Under the pieces are notes generated by a model that had not been told where the DNA came from, made no database searches, and saw only the letters and a list, made by a program, of their open reading frames with translations. This document shows positions 1 to 13,245 of a stretch of DNA of 16,491 nt, one piece after another (the stretch's first letter is position 1; each line of letters opens with the position of its first letter). Position numbers and translations under genes: made by a program. The stretch spans positions 1 through 16,491 of the forward strand of contig JNEM01015797.1 in NCBI GenBank assembly GCA_000697335.1, read 5' to 3'. Source of the DNA: Conidiobolus incongruus B7586. Lineage: Eukaryota > Entomophthoromycota > Entomophthoromycetes > Entomophthorales > Conidiobolaceae.

Positions 1-504
1 TGATATATAGTCTTCTTATTTAATACCTCAAGGAAAATTAATTAATAGTAAGTTATATATTACTTTTTTAAATAAAACAATTTCTAAATGGTGTTCTCAA
101 TATAAATTAAAGACACCTATTATTTTGCATGATAATTGTAAAATACATAAAGCTAAAGCTGTAAAGGATTTTTTATATAAAAAAAATTGGAGGGAGTTAC
201 CATATCCAGTATATTCACTTGATTATAATCCATGTGATTATTATTGTTTTGGACAATTAAAAAAATAGCTTGCAGGAAAAAAAATTCCTGTAAACAAATT
301 AAATTGGTTTGTGAAACATCAAATTTCAGTCCTTAATAAAAAGAACTGTTTTTTAGGTATTAGAAGCTTACCAAAGGTATAGAAAGGAGTTATTAATAAT
401 AAAAGAGGCTATTAATTTTATATTATTCATTAATTTTTATATATTATTTATTAATTTATTTAATTTTAATTTTAAAATTGTGCCATTACTTAATTTCTAC
501 ACTA
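1..504 (+). mobile_element. Mariner-type DNA transposon, 3' part (copy A), decayed
   Basis: This is the C-terminal half of a Tc1/mariner-superfamily transposase plus the right end of the element; the left part lies outside the window. In the frame starting at base 2, the translation contains LHDNCKIHKAKAV, then LPYPVYSLDYNPCDYY, then LKK, ISVLNKK and GIRSLPK, which is the classic mariner order. The second catalytic Asp (131-133, in HDN) and the third (236-238, in CDY) are separated by 34 residues, which is the D34D spacing of true mariners. The frame ends with TAA at 413-415. Internal TAG codons at 8-10, 266-268 and 380-382 make it non-functional. The last one stands where mariners usually have Trp after LPK, so it is likely a TGG that became TAG. 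It is the best preserved of three copies here and lies about 720 bases upstream of the synthetase gene. Confidence 0.9.
480..504 (+). repeat. Right terminal inverted repeat of mariner copy A
   Basis: After the transposase stop there is an AT-rich tail and then a distinct block with GTGCCATTACTTAA. The reverse complement of this block matches the left end of copy B at 3579-3604 once G-to-A changes are allowed. It also matches the outer end of copy C near 15984-16008. I infer it is the terminal inverted repeat; a TA, the mariner target site, sits at its outer edge. The exact end base is uncertain by a few positions. Confidence 0.65.
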
Positions 505-3370
<2,866 letters not shown>

Positions 3371-3379
3371 TCTATATTT

Positions 3380-3385
3380 AATAAA
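3380..3385 (+). promoter_or_regulatory. Possible polyadenylation signal of the synthetase gene
   Basis: AATAAA lies 10 bases after the stop codon. The motif is frequent by chance in such AT-rich DNA, so position is the only support. Confidence 0.35.
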
Positions 3386-3578
3386 GATATATTATCAGTC
3401 AAGAAATAAAGAAATGGCAAATATTTTAATTTCTAATTTTTCCAACATATTGTTAGTTTTAAAAAAAATAAATTTTATACAAAATATATAAGAGAATTTA
3501 TACTTTCACACTATATATACTCATTTTTAATGATTTTTCATTAAAATGATTTATTTTAAAATTTATTGTTAAATCTAA

Positions 3579-3604
3579 TAATATTTAAATTAAATAATAA
3601 CTAT
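3579..3604 (+). repeat. Left terminal inverted repeat of mariner copy B
   Basis: The block containing AAATTAAATAATAAC matches the reverse complement of copy A's right end, AAATTAAGTAATGGC, with the differences being G in A replaced by A in B. It was found at about the distance from the transposase core expected for a mariner left end. Confidence 0.6.
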
Positions 3605-4055
3605 CAAAAGTTTTTTATTTTAGTAATATTAAAACTCAACTATAAAACCATTTAAAATTATTTAAAATTTATAAATAGCTTTTGGTAATAAAATATTATT
3701 TAAATCAATTATTTATTTTTTGGTAAATTACTTTAAAGTTAAAAAAAACTATTTAAAACTTATTAAAATTTAAAAGATTAATTTTAATTATTAATAAAGT
3801 GAAAAAAAATATATTGAAAAATACCTTTTTATTTTAATTAAAGAATTATCTAAATATTTTAATATTAATATTATAAATATTTTATATATATTATTTTTTA
3901 AACTCAAATTAATAAATAAAATTATAAAATAAATACCCTATAATTTAATTAAAGCTGAAAAAAGTTAAAGTAGATATTATTAAATAAAACTTACTAAAAT
4001 ATTATTAAAGTCTTAAACTTTTATAATAAATAATTATAATTAATAAATCTTAAAT

Positions 4056-4071
4056 TATATATATATATATT
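4056..4071. repeat. AT dinucleotide repeat inside mariner copy B
   Basis: About seven to eight TA units in a row, inside the decayed element. Confidence 0.8.
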
Positions 4072-4095
4072 TATTAAAACATAAATTAAAATATT

Positions 4096-4117
4096 AAATT
4101 AAATTAAATTAAATTAA
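4096..4117. repeat. AAATT pentanucleotide repeat inside mariner copy B
   Basis: About four tandem AAATT units follow closely after the AT repeat, in the decayed N-terminal half of the transposase. Confidence 0.8.
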
Positions 4118-4655
4118 CCTTCTTTATAAATCCCTTTAAATAAATATTTTATTAATAAATGAATGTGAATTATTAAAATAAATTATAATAGTATATGTTG
4201 CTTTTATTTAATTTTCAAAAGAAAATTATTTAATAATAAACTTTATATTGTTTTTTTAATTAAAACTATTTTTAATTAATATTTTTAATATAATTTAAAA
4301 AGACTTATTATTTTATATAATAATTATAAAATATATAAATTTAAAGCTATAAAAATTTTCTAATTAAAAATAACTAGAAAAAACTACCTTATCTGATATA
4401 CTCTTTAGAATATAATTTATGTGATTATAATTATTTTAATTAATTAAAAATCTAAGTTATAAGAAAAAAAATCTTTACATGAAAATTTAATTGGTTTGTA
4501 AAATATTAAATTTTAATCTTTAATAAAAAATATTAAAAGTTTCTTAAAAGTATAGCAAAAAGTTATTAATAATAAAAAAAATTAATGAATTTTGTTATAT
4601 TATTATTTTTATATATTATATATCAAAATCTTTATTTATTTTTAATTATAAAAAG

Positions 4656-4681
4656 TTCCTATTATTTAAAATATAAAGTAA
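4656..4681 (+). repeat. Right terminal inverted repeat of mariner copy B
   Basis: GTTCCTATTATTTAAA corresponds to GTGCCATTACTTAA of copy A and is the approximate inverse of the block at 3579-3604. Heavy decay makes the precise end uncertain. Confidence 0.5.
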
Positions 4682-4791
4682 TATTTGATATATATTTTTT
4701 TGAAATGTATCAACTTTTATTACAAATATAAAAGTTTTTAATTTACCTTGAATTTTCATTCTAATATCTAATCAAAATTTTATTTTTATCA

Positions 4792-5480
4792 ATGACAAAT
4801 AATTGGGGAGGTGTTAACCTTAATATAAAGAGATACATTCATTTTCCAAGTTATTCTGCTTTTGAAGTTTATTATATTAGTACTAATTCACCTTTAATAC
4901 CTGAACATTTTGGATTTACTGTTTAAAAATTAAATTATTTGAATTTAATAATGAAGCTTAATATATAATAATATCCAATCATTTGGAAATAATATTGTAG
5001 ATATTGTCATACACAACTAAGCTCAACATTATTATCTTAATTTATTATATTACTTATTACTAAAAATGATTTTCAATCAAATCAAGGTATCATTAAAATT
5101 CTTTTTAGAAATTAATAATGGATTAATTCAATCTTTGAGTTTAAAGGGCAATTGGCGAAAATTAATCTTAGAAATATATATAAGTTGAAATCTAATAGTA
5201 TAAAATATTGTTTTAACAAATACTATTACTCAAGAAGATTATTTTATGAAGAATTAAATATTATATCGCGATGAAATTGTCAATACTTCACAGCAAAGTA
5301 TTGTTTATTAAATGGTGTAATTTTTGAATTTTCAATATGTGAATCAAATTTAAAAATATCTAAGATCTAAGAGATAAATTTTTAGTAAATGTGAAGGAAA
5401 AGTTGAGGGACATTAAAAAAGGAAAAAATTATTTTGAATTGGTTTTAAAGGAGAGTGAACAGGTTGAAAAATCCATATAA
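4792..5480 (+). pseudogene. Decayed reading-frame relic of unknown family
   Basis: Not recognised. The first open stretch begins at ATG 4792 (MTNNWGGVNLNIKRYIHFP) and has 44 codons ending in a stop at 4924, with a composition much more protein-like than the spacers. Later pieces in shifting frames also look coding, such as IKLFEFNNEA, SLKFFLEINNGLIQSLSLKG, LLNGVIFEFSICESNLKI and, just before 5480, VKEKLRDIKKGKNYFELVL. Several stops and frame changes separate them, and no GT-AG intron set reconciles them, so I read it as a dead gene of roughly 200 residues or more. It lies between mariner copy B and the tRNA gene. An alternative is chance open frames, but the mixed, non-repetitive residue content argues against this. 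Confidence 0.4.
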
Positions 5481-5552
5481 AAAATATATTCAAAATGAAT
5501 AATAAGATACAATAATGAATAAATTGCATAAAATTCTGATTTAAATTATTGA

Positions 5553-5633
5553 GACAAGATGGCCGAGTGGTTAAGGCGTGTGCCTAGAAAGCACATGGGA
5601 TTTCCCGCGTAGGTTCAAATCCTGCTCTTGTCG
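5553..5633 (+). tRNA. tRNA-Ser(AGA)
   Basis: A complete class II tRNA without an intron. The acceptor stem GACAAGA (5553-5559) pairs with TCTTGTC (5626-5632), and the discriminator base is G, as usual for tRNA-Ser. The anticodon stem TGTGC (5579-5583) pairs with GCACA (5591-5595). The loop CTAGAAA places AGA at 5586-5588; A34 would become inosine and read TCT, TCC and TCA serine codons. The long variable arm, with TGGG pairing CCCG, fits serine. The T arm is GTAGG with loop TTCAAAT and CCTGC. The internal Pol III A box lies near 5560-5570 and the B box GGTTCAAATCC at 5612-5622. CCA is not encoded. The gene is intact although relics lie on both sides. Confidence 0.97.
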
Positions 5634-5639
5634 TAATTC

Positions 5640-5652
5640 TTTTGGATTTTTT
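5640..5652 (+). terminator. Pol III terminator of the tRNA gene
   Basis: TTTT starts seven bases after the tRNA and a second run of six T follows at 5647-5652, which is a standard RNA polymerase III stop with a backup. Confidence 0.8.
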
Positions 5653-6147
5653 ATATTTCAATTTTTCTTGTTGATAATTTCTGCGTTGAATTTTATCTAT
5701 TTCACCTAAAAATTTGTTTGTTTTCGCGAGTTATGCCTTTATCACAGATTTAATATTCACTAAAAATATAAGATTTTTACAAAAACTATAAATTGATTTG
5801 ATATCCTATCATATAACTTTCAAAATATATTTAATTTTCTCTTTATAATATGTCAATCATGATCATAATATTCAAAAATATAGAAATTTTTAATACCTGA
5901 TAACTGATGTATTAAAAGAATTTTAATTTTAATCAAATAGTTCAATAAATCATTATCTAGTGAAAATATTTCAATAATTTACTATTTCATAATGTTGTAT
6001 TTTCACAAGTATTCTATATTATTAAAATTCGGAGGTGTCATTTAATTTTTTTGATATAAAAATTATTGATTTAGGTAAAGTTACAAATAAAATTAAATAT
6101 ATTGTTAAGTAGATGGGTTTAATATTAATTTTAATATAAATATTAAT
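5653..6147. other. AT-rich spacer downstream of the tRNA gene
   Basis: No open frame, RNA gene or repeat was recognised. Confidence 0.5.
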
Positions 6148-6764
6148 ATGTCAGATTTAATGCGATCAAATCTTAATACTATTCCAAAATGTTAAGGATC
6201 ATAAATTTCAATAACTCGGAACCATGCTTTAATGTAGAATATTCACTTGTAACATCTAAATAGAACTCGTCAGACTGTATTCAAACCAACGATTGTTTTT
6301 TATCAGAGGATTTGGTTTTTATATAGTATTTATAATTCTTTAAAAAAATATAAACTAATTCAGCTATCGAATAAGAGAAAATACTATGATGGTTAAATTA
6401 TTAAATGATATTAATGGATTATTCAATTTGATGAATTCTTAATCTGGAAAATATGAATTTTTTCAACAAATGATGGAACCATAAGTACTCTATACTGTGT
6501 ATGGTATGATGCTTGCTAGTCATTTAAAATGTATTTACTTCTATTTAAATTTGTTCTGATAATTTACAAGATAATTTAAAATTTATGAAATTTTTAATTA
6601 AACAATCAAGTGATTAATATAACTTAAAATAATGAAAAGTAGCAGCGATAAACAAGCAGAATCATTAATTTATAAGATGATTATTCAATACCAACATACT
6701 TGATCGAGTGATTAAAGTTAATATTAAAAATGCATTATATTCGAATGATTTGATCAATATTTAA
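6148..6764 (+). pseudogene. Second decayed reading-frame relic of unknown family
   Basis: Not recognised. It begins near ATG 6148 (MSDLMRSNLNTIPKC) and contains separate coding-like stretches in different frames: INFNNSEPCFNVEYSLVTSK, then NSSDCIQTNDCFLSEDL, then MMVKLLNDINGLFNLMNS, SGKYEFFQQMMEP, VLYTVYGMMLASHLKC, KSSSDKQAESLIYKM and LDRVIKVNIKNALYSNDL. Some frame interruptions are TAA or TAG where a Gln codon would give a smooth reading, as expected from C-to-T change. No splice-site set rescues it. The relic ends about 65 bases before a CCAAT box belonging to the WDR5 upstream region. Whether it and the relic at 4792-5480 come from one ancestral gene cannot be told. Confidence 0.4.
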
Positions 6765-6828
6765 ATTTACACAATTTATCAAAACAGATTTTGATTTGAA
6801 AAGATAAATTTTAACCAATTAATTTTAG

Positions 6829-6837
6829 CCAATCAGA
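6829..6837 (+). promoter_or_regulatory. CCAAT box upstream of the WDR5 gene
   Basis: CCAATCAGA is the full NF-Y (HAP2/3/5) consensus, about 350 bases upstream of the start codon. The stretch after it, 6838-7180, is richer in G and C than the spacers and holds no ATG-initiated gene. It is probably promoter and 5' leader. Confidence 0.45.
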
Positions 6838-7177
6838 ATTAAGGTTGAATGGTTAAATATGATATTTGAGGTAGGAGAGTGAGGGAATGATAATGGAATA
6901 CCCATAAAATTTTACTTAGTACGGATGGGGATGATTTGGGCATATTAAGGGTGGATGATTGCCATGTTACAAGAAAAATAAATTTGGGTACTTCAAAACA
7001 TCATCGCTTCATATTCAAATACATCTGTCTATTCAACCAATTCCACTTAATAAACATACTCTTCCTCACTTTCGATTGCTGCATTTGATAAATTTAATAA
7101 AATTTTGTCAAGTCAATCAACCATATATTTCCTCTCACTTTTATCTATAGATTTATTAAGCATTTATATAATTTTAA

Positions 7178-8521
<1,344 letters not shown>

Positions 8522-9930
8522 TTATCGCTAATTAACAGCCCGATTCTTTTTTAGTTGTTGAATTCTATATATAACGCCAATTTCAATTACTATAAATTCT
8601 AATTGATTTTTATATATCATATAAATTTGTTATTTCATCGTTATTTATTACGATTTATATTTACCTGATTGAAGTTTTATAGCTATTGATCTTGTTATTA
8701 TTATATTAAAATTTAAATAAATCGAAATTATTCTAGTATAATACTGATTTGAATCAATTTAGATATTATCATATCTTGATACTTTGAAAACCCTCATCAT
8801 TTAGTGATCACATCAGATATTTTCATTCTAAAACTCTTTAAAATTTATGAATCAAATTTAAATATTGTAATAAGTATATCCAAACTTTTATTACCAAATA
8901 AAAATTTTTACTATTTAATTGTATAAAATTAGTTTCTATGATACTTTATTAAGTTTGAAGGACTCAACCTACTCATTATATATAAATGATTTGTCTAAAA
9001 CAATATTTGAACATACTGTTGAGTTCAAAGTTCTCAATAAAGAATATTTTATATGAATTTAAAATAAATTTATTAATTTTTTTCACAAAAGGTAATTACT
9101 GAATAAACCTAAATTTGGATAAATATTATTACAAAAATATCAATTTATATTTACAATTCAATTATATTATAGTAGTATTGATTCTAAATCCAATTATATT
9201 ATTTGATAAATTTCACCTGTGATATATTTAGGTTGATTCATTATGTGTTCCAATGATTACTAATAAATAATCTTGTTTATTTACTATAAATCTGATAAAA
9301 TTATATTACATTCTTTAGATCGATGCATTATCTTAGTATAAATAATTAAATGCAACTGAATATACTTTATTAATAATTTCATATATATAATTTAGTAATA
9401 ATAGCTAGTTTTAAATTATCATCAATGAACTTATATTAATCAAATTCAATAATGAAACATAGTAAATTTTCGTTATTAATATTACTATTAAACATTCGTA
9501 GTTAAAAGAAATTGGTCAAGTATAAAAGTTTGCTTGAATATATCATTGATTAATTAATAGCTCAGATAATACTTAGTTTGATATGGCTTGGATTAGTAAA
9601 CATCTTACTTTAAGAAAACACGAAATTAAATAGTAGTAATGATATAATAAAAAGATCATTAGTATTTCAATCAAATAATCTCTAAACTTTATATGAATAG
9701 AGTTCAATATATTTGAAGATTTCTATAAATATTATTAACCAAATATTTAATTTATATAAACATATAATTGATAAAATTTATTTTACTATTAATTGATCTA
9801 ATAAAAAAAGCATGATATTAAAGGGAAGTAGGAGTATTATTAGAGTACCAAGAAACTGGCTAAGAATTTATAAAATTAATATCAATACAAATTGGAGTTA
9901 AAAAGCACCAGATATAGTCAGCAAATGTAA
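8522..9930. other. Intergenic spacer between convergent WDR5 and myosin light chain genes
   Basis: No gene, RNA or repeat recognised in about 1.4 kb. An AATAAA at 8716-8721 might serve WDR5 polyadenylation, but it is not distinctive in this composition. The flanking genes converge, so this spacer should contain two 3' ends and no promoter for them. Confidence 0.5.
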
Positions 9931-10527
9931 CTATTCACCATGCTTGAGTACTCTGACAAACTCACGATAATTAAAATTATTGTTATGGTCGAGAGGAGCT
10001 CCTTTAAACATAATATCCACCTAAACATAACTTCAATCAATATACCATAATATTAATAGCAATAAATTATATTACTTCTTCATCTGTGAATCTATCTCCC
10101 ATTGTGGTCATAAATTCTCTCAAATCATCAGCATTAATATACCCTTTACCATCTTCGTCAAAAGCTTCAAAAGCTTGTAGAATATCGGGTTCAGGGTCAG
10201 TACCACTCATCTTTTCGCCCATTAAGGTTAAAAACATAGTGAAATTAATACTTCCAGGCGCTTGTTTTATCATATCTTCAATATATTCGTCAGTAGGGTT
10301 TTGACCTAAACATATGATATATGAATACCAAAAATATGAATAAATAGCAACCAAGTAATACCTAAAGATGCCAACATATCCTTTAAGTCTTCTTTGTCAA
10401 CGAAACCATCGGCATCGTGGTCCAACATGGAGAAAGCTTCCTTAAATTCGGCAATTTGCTTCTGGTCGAAGATAGCGAATACATTACTATTTTGGCGTAC
10501 TGCTCTTTTCTTTTTCTGTTTTCTCAT
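9931..10527 (-). CDS. Myosin II regulatory light chain (3 exons)
   Basis: EF-hand light chain that binds the myosin II neck and controls actomyosin contraction, in fungi mainly the cytokinetic ring. Exons in reading order are 10527-10362, 10305-10076 and 10020-9931, giving 161 residues; introns are 56 and 55 nt. EF hand 1 ([12 protein letters not shown], residues 36-47) has a full set of metal ligands. The third ([12 protein letters not shown]) keeps Asp at key positions but has Asp instead of Glu at position 12, and the other hands are degenerate, as in the family. [15 protein letters not shown] near the N-terminus matches the animal myosin light chain kinase site: Ser14 corresponds to human Ser19, while the partner Thr18 position is Asn. 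[22 protein letters not shown] ends the protein. It is much closer to animal MRLC than the fission yeast Rlc1 sequence I remember. The start lacks an A at -3 but is the only in-frame ATG. Confidence 0.95.
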
Positions 10528-10734
10528 AGACTATCGTCATTGTTTGATATTAATTTATTCATATTATATTTCCAAGATATATTAAAAATATTACCATTTT
10601 GGAAAATATTATTTAATTAAAAACAATTGAATTCACTGATTAAATCAGGATGAAGTTAAATATAAAATTATTTAATTATTTGATTGATATGGGATAATTT
10701 AGAAATACGAGTCAAAATGACCTGAGTTTGAAAT

Positions 10735-10755
10735 CACGTGAATTTCTTCCAATCA
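10735..10755. promoter_or_regulatory. E-box and CCAAT box upstream of the myosin light chain gene
   Basis: A palindromic CACGTG (10735-10740) lies eight bases from CCAATCA (10749-10755), about 210-230 bases upstream of the minus-strand start codon. CACGTG is the site of Cbf1/USF-type bHLH factors and CCAATCA that of NF-Y; both can act in either orientation. Function is inferred from position and consensus only. Confidence 0.4.
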
Positions 10756-12606
10756 AAATAGCTGATTATAATATTCTTTGAAAATTTAGAATATTTATTA
10801 AATATATTAAAAAACTACTGTGAAAAAATTAAAAATTATATATTAAGTAATTTAATATAACACTTTCAATGAAATGATTATTACAAGCTTATAAACGTCA
10901 AAAGTATATTGATTGTAGTAGAGAAATAATTTACATCAAATTATGATTGCAATAATAAAAATCAACAAATAATTTTAACATTGACAAAATAAAATAGAAC
11001 CGCAGTATAATCGGTATATTCCTTTAATCTAACATAATTTTTGCCTGTATAGTTCCAAATTTGAGATTTTAAAAAATATTTTTACCTTGAATATTGAGTT
11101 AAAGAGTATAATTGCCATATAAATTAGATATAAATCTGAAAAAGTTATTCAAAATAACATTTTCCTATTTATTCGTAAATATTAGAATTCGATTAACAAT
11201 TTAAAATTGAGTGAAATATTCAATTAAAATTTTCATTAGAATAAATACATCATTTATGAAGTCAATAATTTAATTGAAGATGTTAGCATTATTACTTTTA
11301 AAATTATCTACTTTTATATTAAAACTGAAAAAATGAAAAAATATCAACTGTTTATGATAATTTGAATCTATTAAAAAATAGATAACACCTCGCTTAGATT
11401 CATTTACTATACAATATTTTTAGCTATCATTAAAAAGTTTTGTAAAACAGATCAAATAAAAATATCATATTGAAAATGTAAATAGATTCAAATTTAAAAT
11501 TCAAAATATATCTATAACTAGAATGGAATTTAAGTTACAGTTTTAGAAAAATAGATTATTTATCTTTATATATGATAGTGCATTTAATTAATATTAATAG
11601 ATAATTATTTACATTTTAAGTATTATGAATAAATGAATATTATCTTAAATAATTGATATAGATTATACTGAATAAAAACATTGAAACACAATACATAAAC
11701 TCATTTATCTAATGAGATTATCGCGATCTTCATAAGTGTGTAGAGTAAATTTTTGAGAAAAATTTTAATGAGCATTGCTGTCTAAATTAATTTATTAATA
11801 ATAATTAAAATAATTAATACATTCAAAATTTAATAATATTTAAAATTCTATATTCTAGGATATATCAGTTCCTTAAATTCACCTTGTCAGAAGATGAAAT
11901 CATTTATAGTTTGAACTAATATAATCCTAATTGTTAGAATTTGAGTAATGATCAAAACTCTCAAACATAAAAACTTAATATAAAATATATGATTTTGTAC
12001 AATGATCAAATTAAATGTTATAGACTTATTTAGATTTATACTAATAACAATAAATCAATAATCAATTAAACTATAAAAATGATATCAGGTATATTTATGA
12101 AAAATGAGAAATGACTCGGACGTTTCATATTATTTATCTTAGGAGTTATAATGCAAATATCTTTATAATATTCATGGATAACTTAAATATAACTTTAGTA
12201 TAGTAATATATAAATTCAACTCATATAATTTGATAATTACTTATATCAATGGTTTTCAAAAAATTTCGATTTCTCATTTCGGACGAATAATCTTGGCATT
12301 AGGAATATTTTTTCCTAAACAGGTGTATTTTTTTAGTTTAACTAAATTGCAAATTTCAAGAATTTCAAATGTAAAATATAAAGTCATCTATAATCCTTTT
12401 TATAACCATTTCAATAATATGGATATTTCTGTATCAATTTTTAATAATAATAATAGTACAAATTGAATAATTGTGAATGATTAGTTAATCTCTTTTACAG
12501 CAATAATATTATATAAAATTAAAAAATGCCAATGTATATTTTTAAATATTAATAACAATTATTATGATTTTATTATTAGAATTATTATATTGATTATTAA
12601 AAAATA
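10756..12606. other. AT-rich spacer between the two minus-strand genes
   Basis: About 1.85 kb with no convincing gene. An open stretch at 12230-12466 (+) lacks an ATG until near its end and has no recognisable motif; it may be another faint relic. No RNA gene or transposon end was recognised. Confidence 0.45.
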
Positions 12607-12873
12607 TTATCTACGACCTCCACTACCACCACCACAGCAAGCAAATATTGAAGCAACACAGCCTACAATGATCGTGTTTATACCACACGTTAGACATGTT
12701 GCACAGTTTTCAATACATCCAGCATCAGCTCCACATAAACATCCCGTTGAGTCATTGTGCTCTGGAACAGGATGCATCTCATAGTATTCGTTACTGCTAT
12801 TATTATTATTATTATTATTATTTGTACTCATTTCTTGTTTGGAATACTCATTATTGTTATTTGTCTCAGTCAT
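12607..12873 (-). CDS. Small Asn-rich, Cys-rich protein of unknown function
   Basis: Not recognised. This single-exon frame encodes 88 residues. Residues 1-40 are polar and disordered, with two Asn runs (NNNN at 5-8 and eight Asn at 18-25). Residues 45-80 hold nine cysteines (45, 47, 53, 57, 60, 63, 72, 79, 80), around a hydrophobic segment INTIIVGCVASIFACC. The end is GGGSGGRR. There is no N-terminal signal peptide. The layout, a polar head then a short Cys-rich hydrophobic tail, recalls small membrane-associated Cys-rich proteins such as the CYSTM type, but the cysteine spacing does not match that family well. The frame has Gly, Cys and Ala codons that are rare by chance in this DNA, which supports a real gene. 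The start was chosen as the first in-frame ATG. The closest upstream gene is on the opposite strand. Confidence 0.65.
   Translation of the reverse strand: MTETNNNNEYSKQEMSTNNNNNNNNSSNEYYEMHPVPEHNDSTGCLCGADAGCIENCATCLTCGINTIIVGCVASIFACCGGGSGGRR
12799..12822. repeat. ATT trinucleotide repeat encoding poly-Asn
   Basis: Eight ATT units on the plus strand read as AAT, Asn, in the minus-strand gene. It is a microsatellite within a coding region and is likely to vary in length between strains. Confidence 0.9.
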
Positions 12874-13026
12874 GTTGTTATTAATGATATGACTGAGTAG
12901 GTAATATTATTAGTTGAGTTGTTGTTTATTTCAATTAATGTTAATATAATGAAGGTTAGTCATGAATAAAAAGTATTAACTTGATTTATGTTGTTTGTAT
13001 AATGAAACAAATTAAAGTAATTAAAT

Positions 13027-13245
13027 ATGGGATTGTCCTACCCATCTTTAGCTCAAAGAACTTACTCTACTAATGATAAATGATCTGCGCATTTTAAGTT
13101 TAATATTCCTAATTTAGTTGCTCATCACCCTATTCAAAATGTTATATTACATCAACATTTTATGGAACTAATTTTAATCAAAATAGCAATTTTAATATGT
13201 ACAAAATGCATCAATAGTCATCATTATTACAATTCAAATATATAA
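13027..13245 (+). pseudogene. Possible short gene relic with one internal stop
   Basis: Not recognised. A 73-codon frame starts at ATG 13027 (MGLSYPSLAQRTYSTNDK), has one TGA at 13081, then continues SAHFKFNIPNLVAHHPIQ up to the final TAA at 13243. The residues are varied and not typical of AT-rich noise in the first 50 codons. The TGA could be a former Trp codon (TGG) altered by G-to-A. It may equally be chance. It lies between the minus-strand Cys-rich gene and the kinase gene. Confidence 0.25.

Larger units (their letters stand above)
3579..4681 (+). mobile_element. Mariner-type DNA transposon (copy B), full-length but heavily decayed
   Basis: From about 4195 to 4681 this aligns with copy A almost base for base, for example over 116-176 against 4304-4364. 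The transposase remnant reads ILYNNYKIYKFKAI where copy A has ILHDNCKIHKAKAV, and NLCDYNYF where copy A has NPCDYYCF. The HDN Asp is replaced by Asn (GAT to AAT), while the third catalytic Asp survives. Many stops interrupt the frame. Upstream of 4195 there is no partner in the window, but a left end matching the inverted right end of copy A occurs at 3579-3604. This gives an element of about 1.1 kb, slightly short for a mariner. Most differences from copy A are C-to-T or G-to-A. It sits about 200 bases after the synthetase stop, in the same orientation as copy A. Confidence 0.85.

Noticed and set aside
8-382. Reassignment of the TAG codon, since the only stops in the transposase frame of copy A are TAG before its final TAA
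   Set aside because: The kinase and myosin light chain genes both end naturally at TAG, so TAG is a normal stop here. Trp codons altered by G-to-A explain the pattern.
6959-7150. Open frame directly upstream of the WDR5 gene
   Set aside because: It starts with TTG, has no recognisable motif and is most likely 5' leader. A pyrimidine-rich stretch ending in CTATAG at 7150 could be an acceptor of a leader intron, but no donor was clear.
8995-9060. A possible fourth mariner remnant resembling the ISVLNKK region
   Set aside because: Only a short AT-rich match (around TCAATAAAGAA) was seen and the flanks do not align.
10086-10620. Plus-strand open frames opposite the myosin light chain gene
   Set aside because: They are antisense shadows of the minus-strand exons and carry no motifs.
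12230-12466. Plus-strand open frame of 78 codons downstream of the Cys-rich gene
   Set aside because: It begins with TTG, has no ATG until near its end, shows no motif, and its residues are mostly those expected from AT-rich DNA.
12590-12884. Plus-strand open frames opposite the Cys-rich gene
   Set aside because: They are antisense to the Asn/Cys-rich frame and their tyrosine run is only the complement-strand reading of the ATT repeat.
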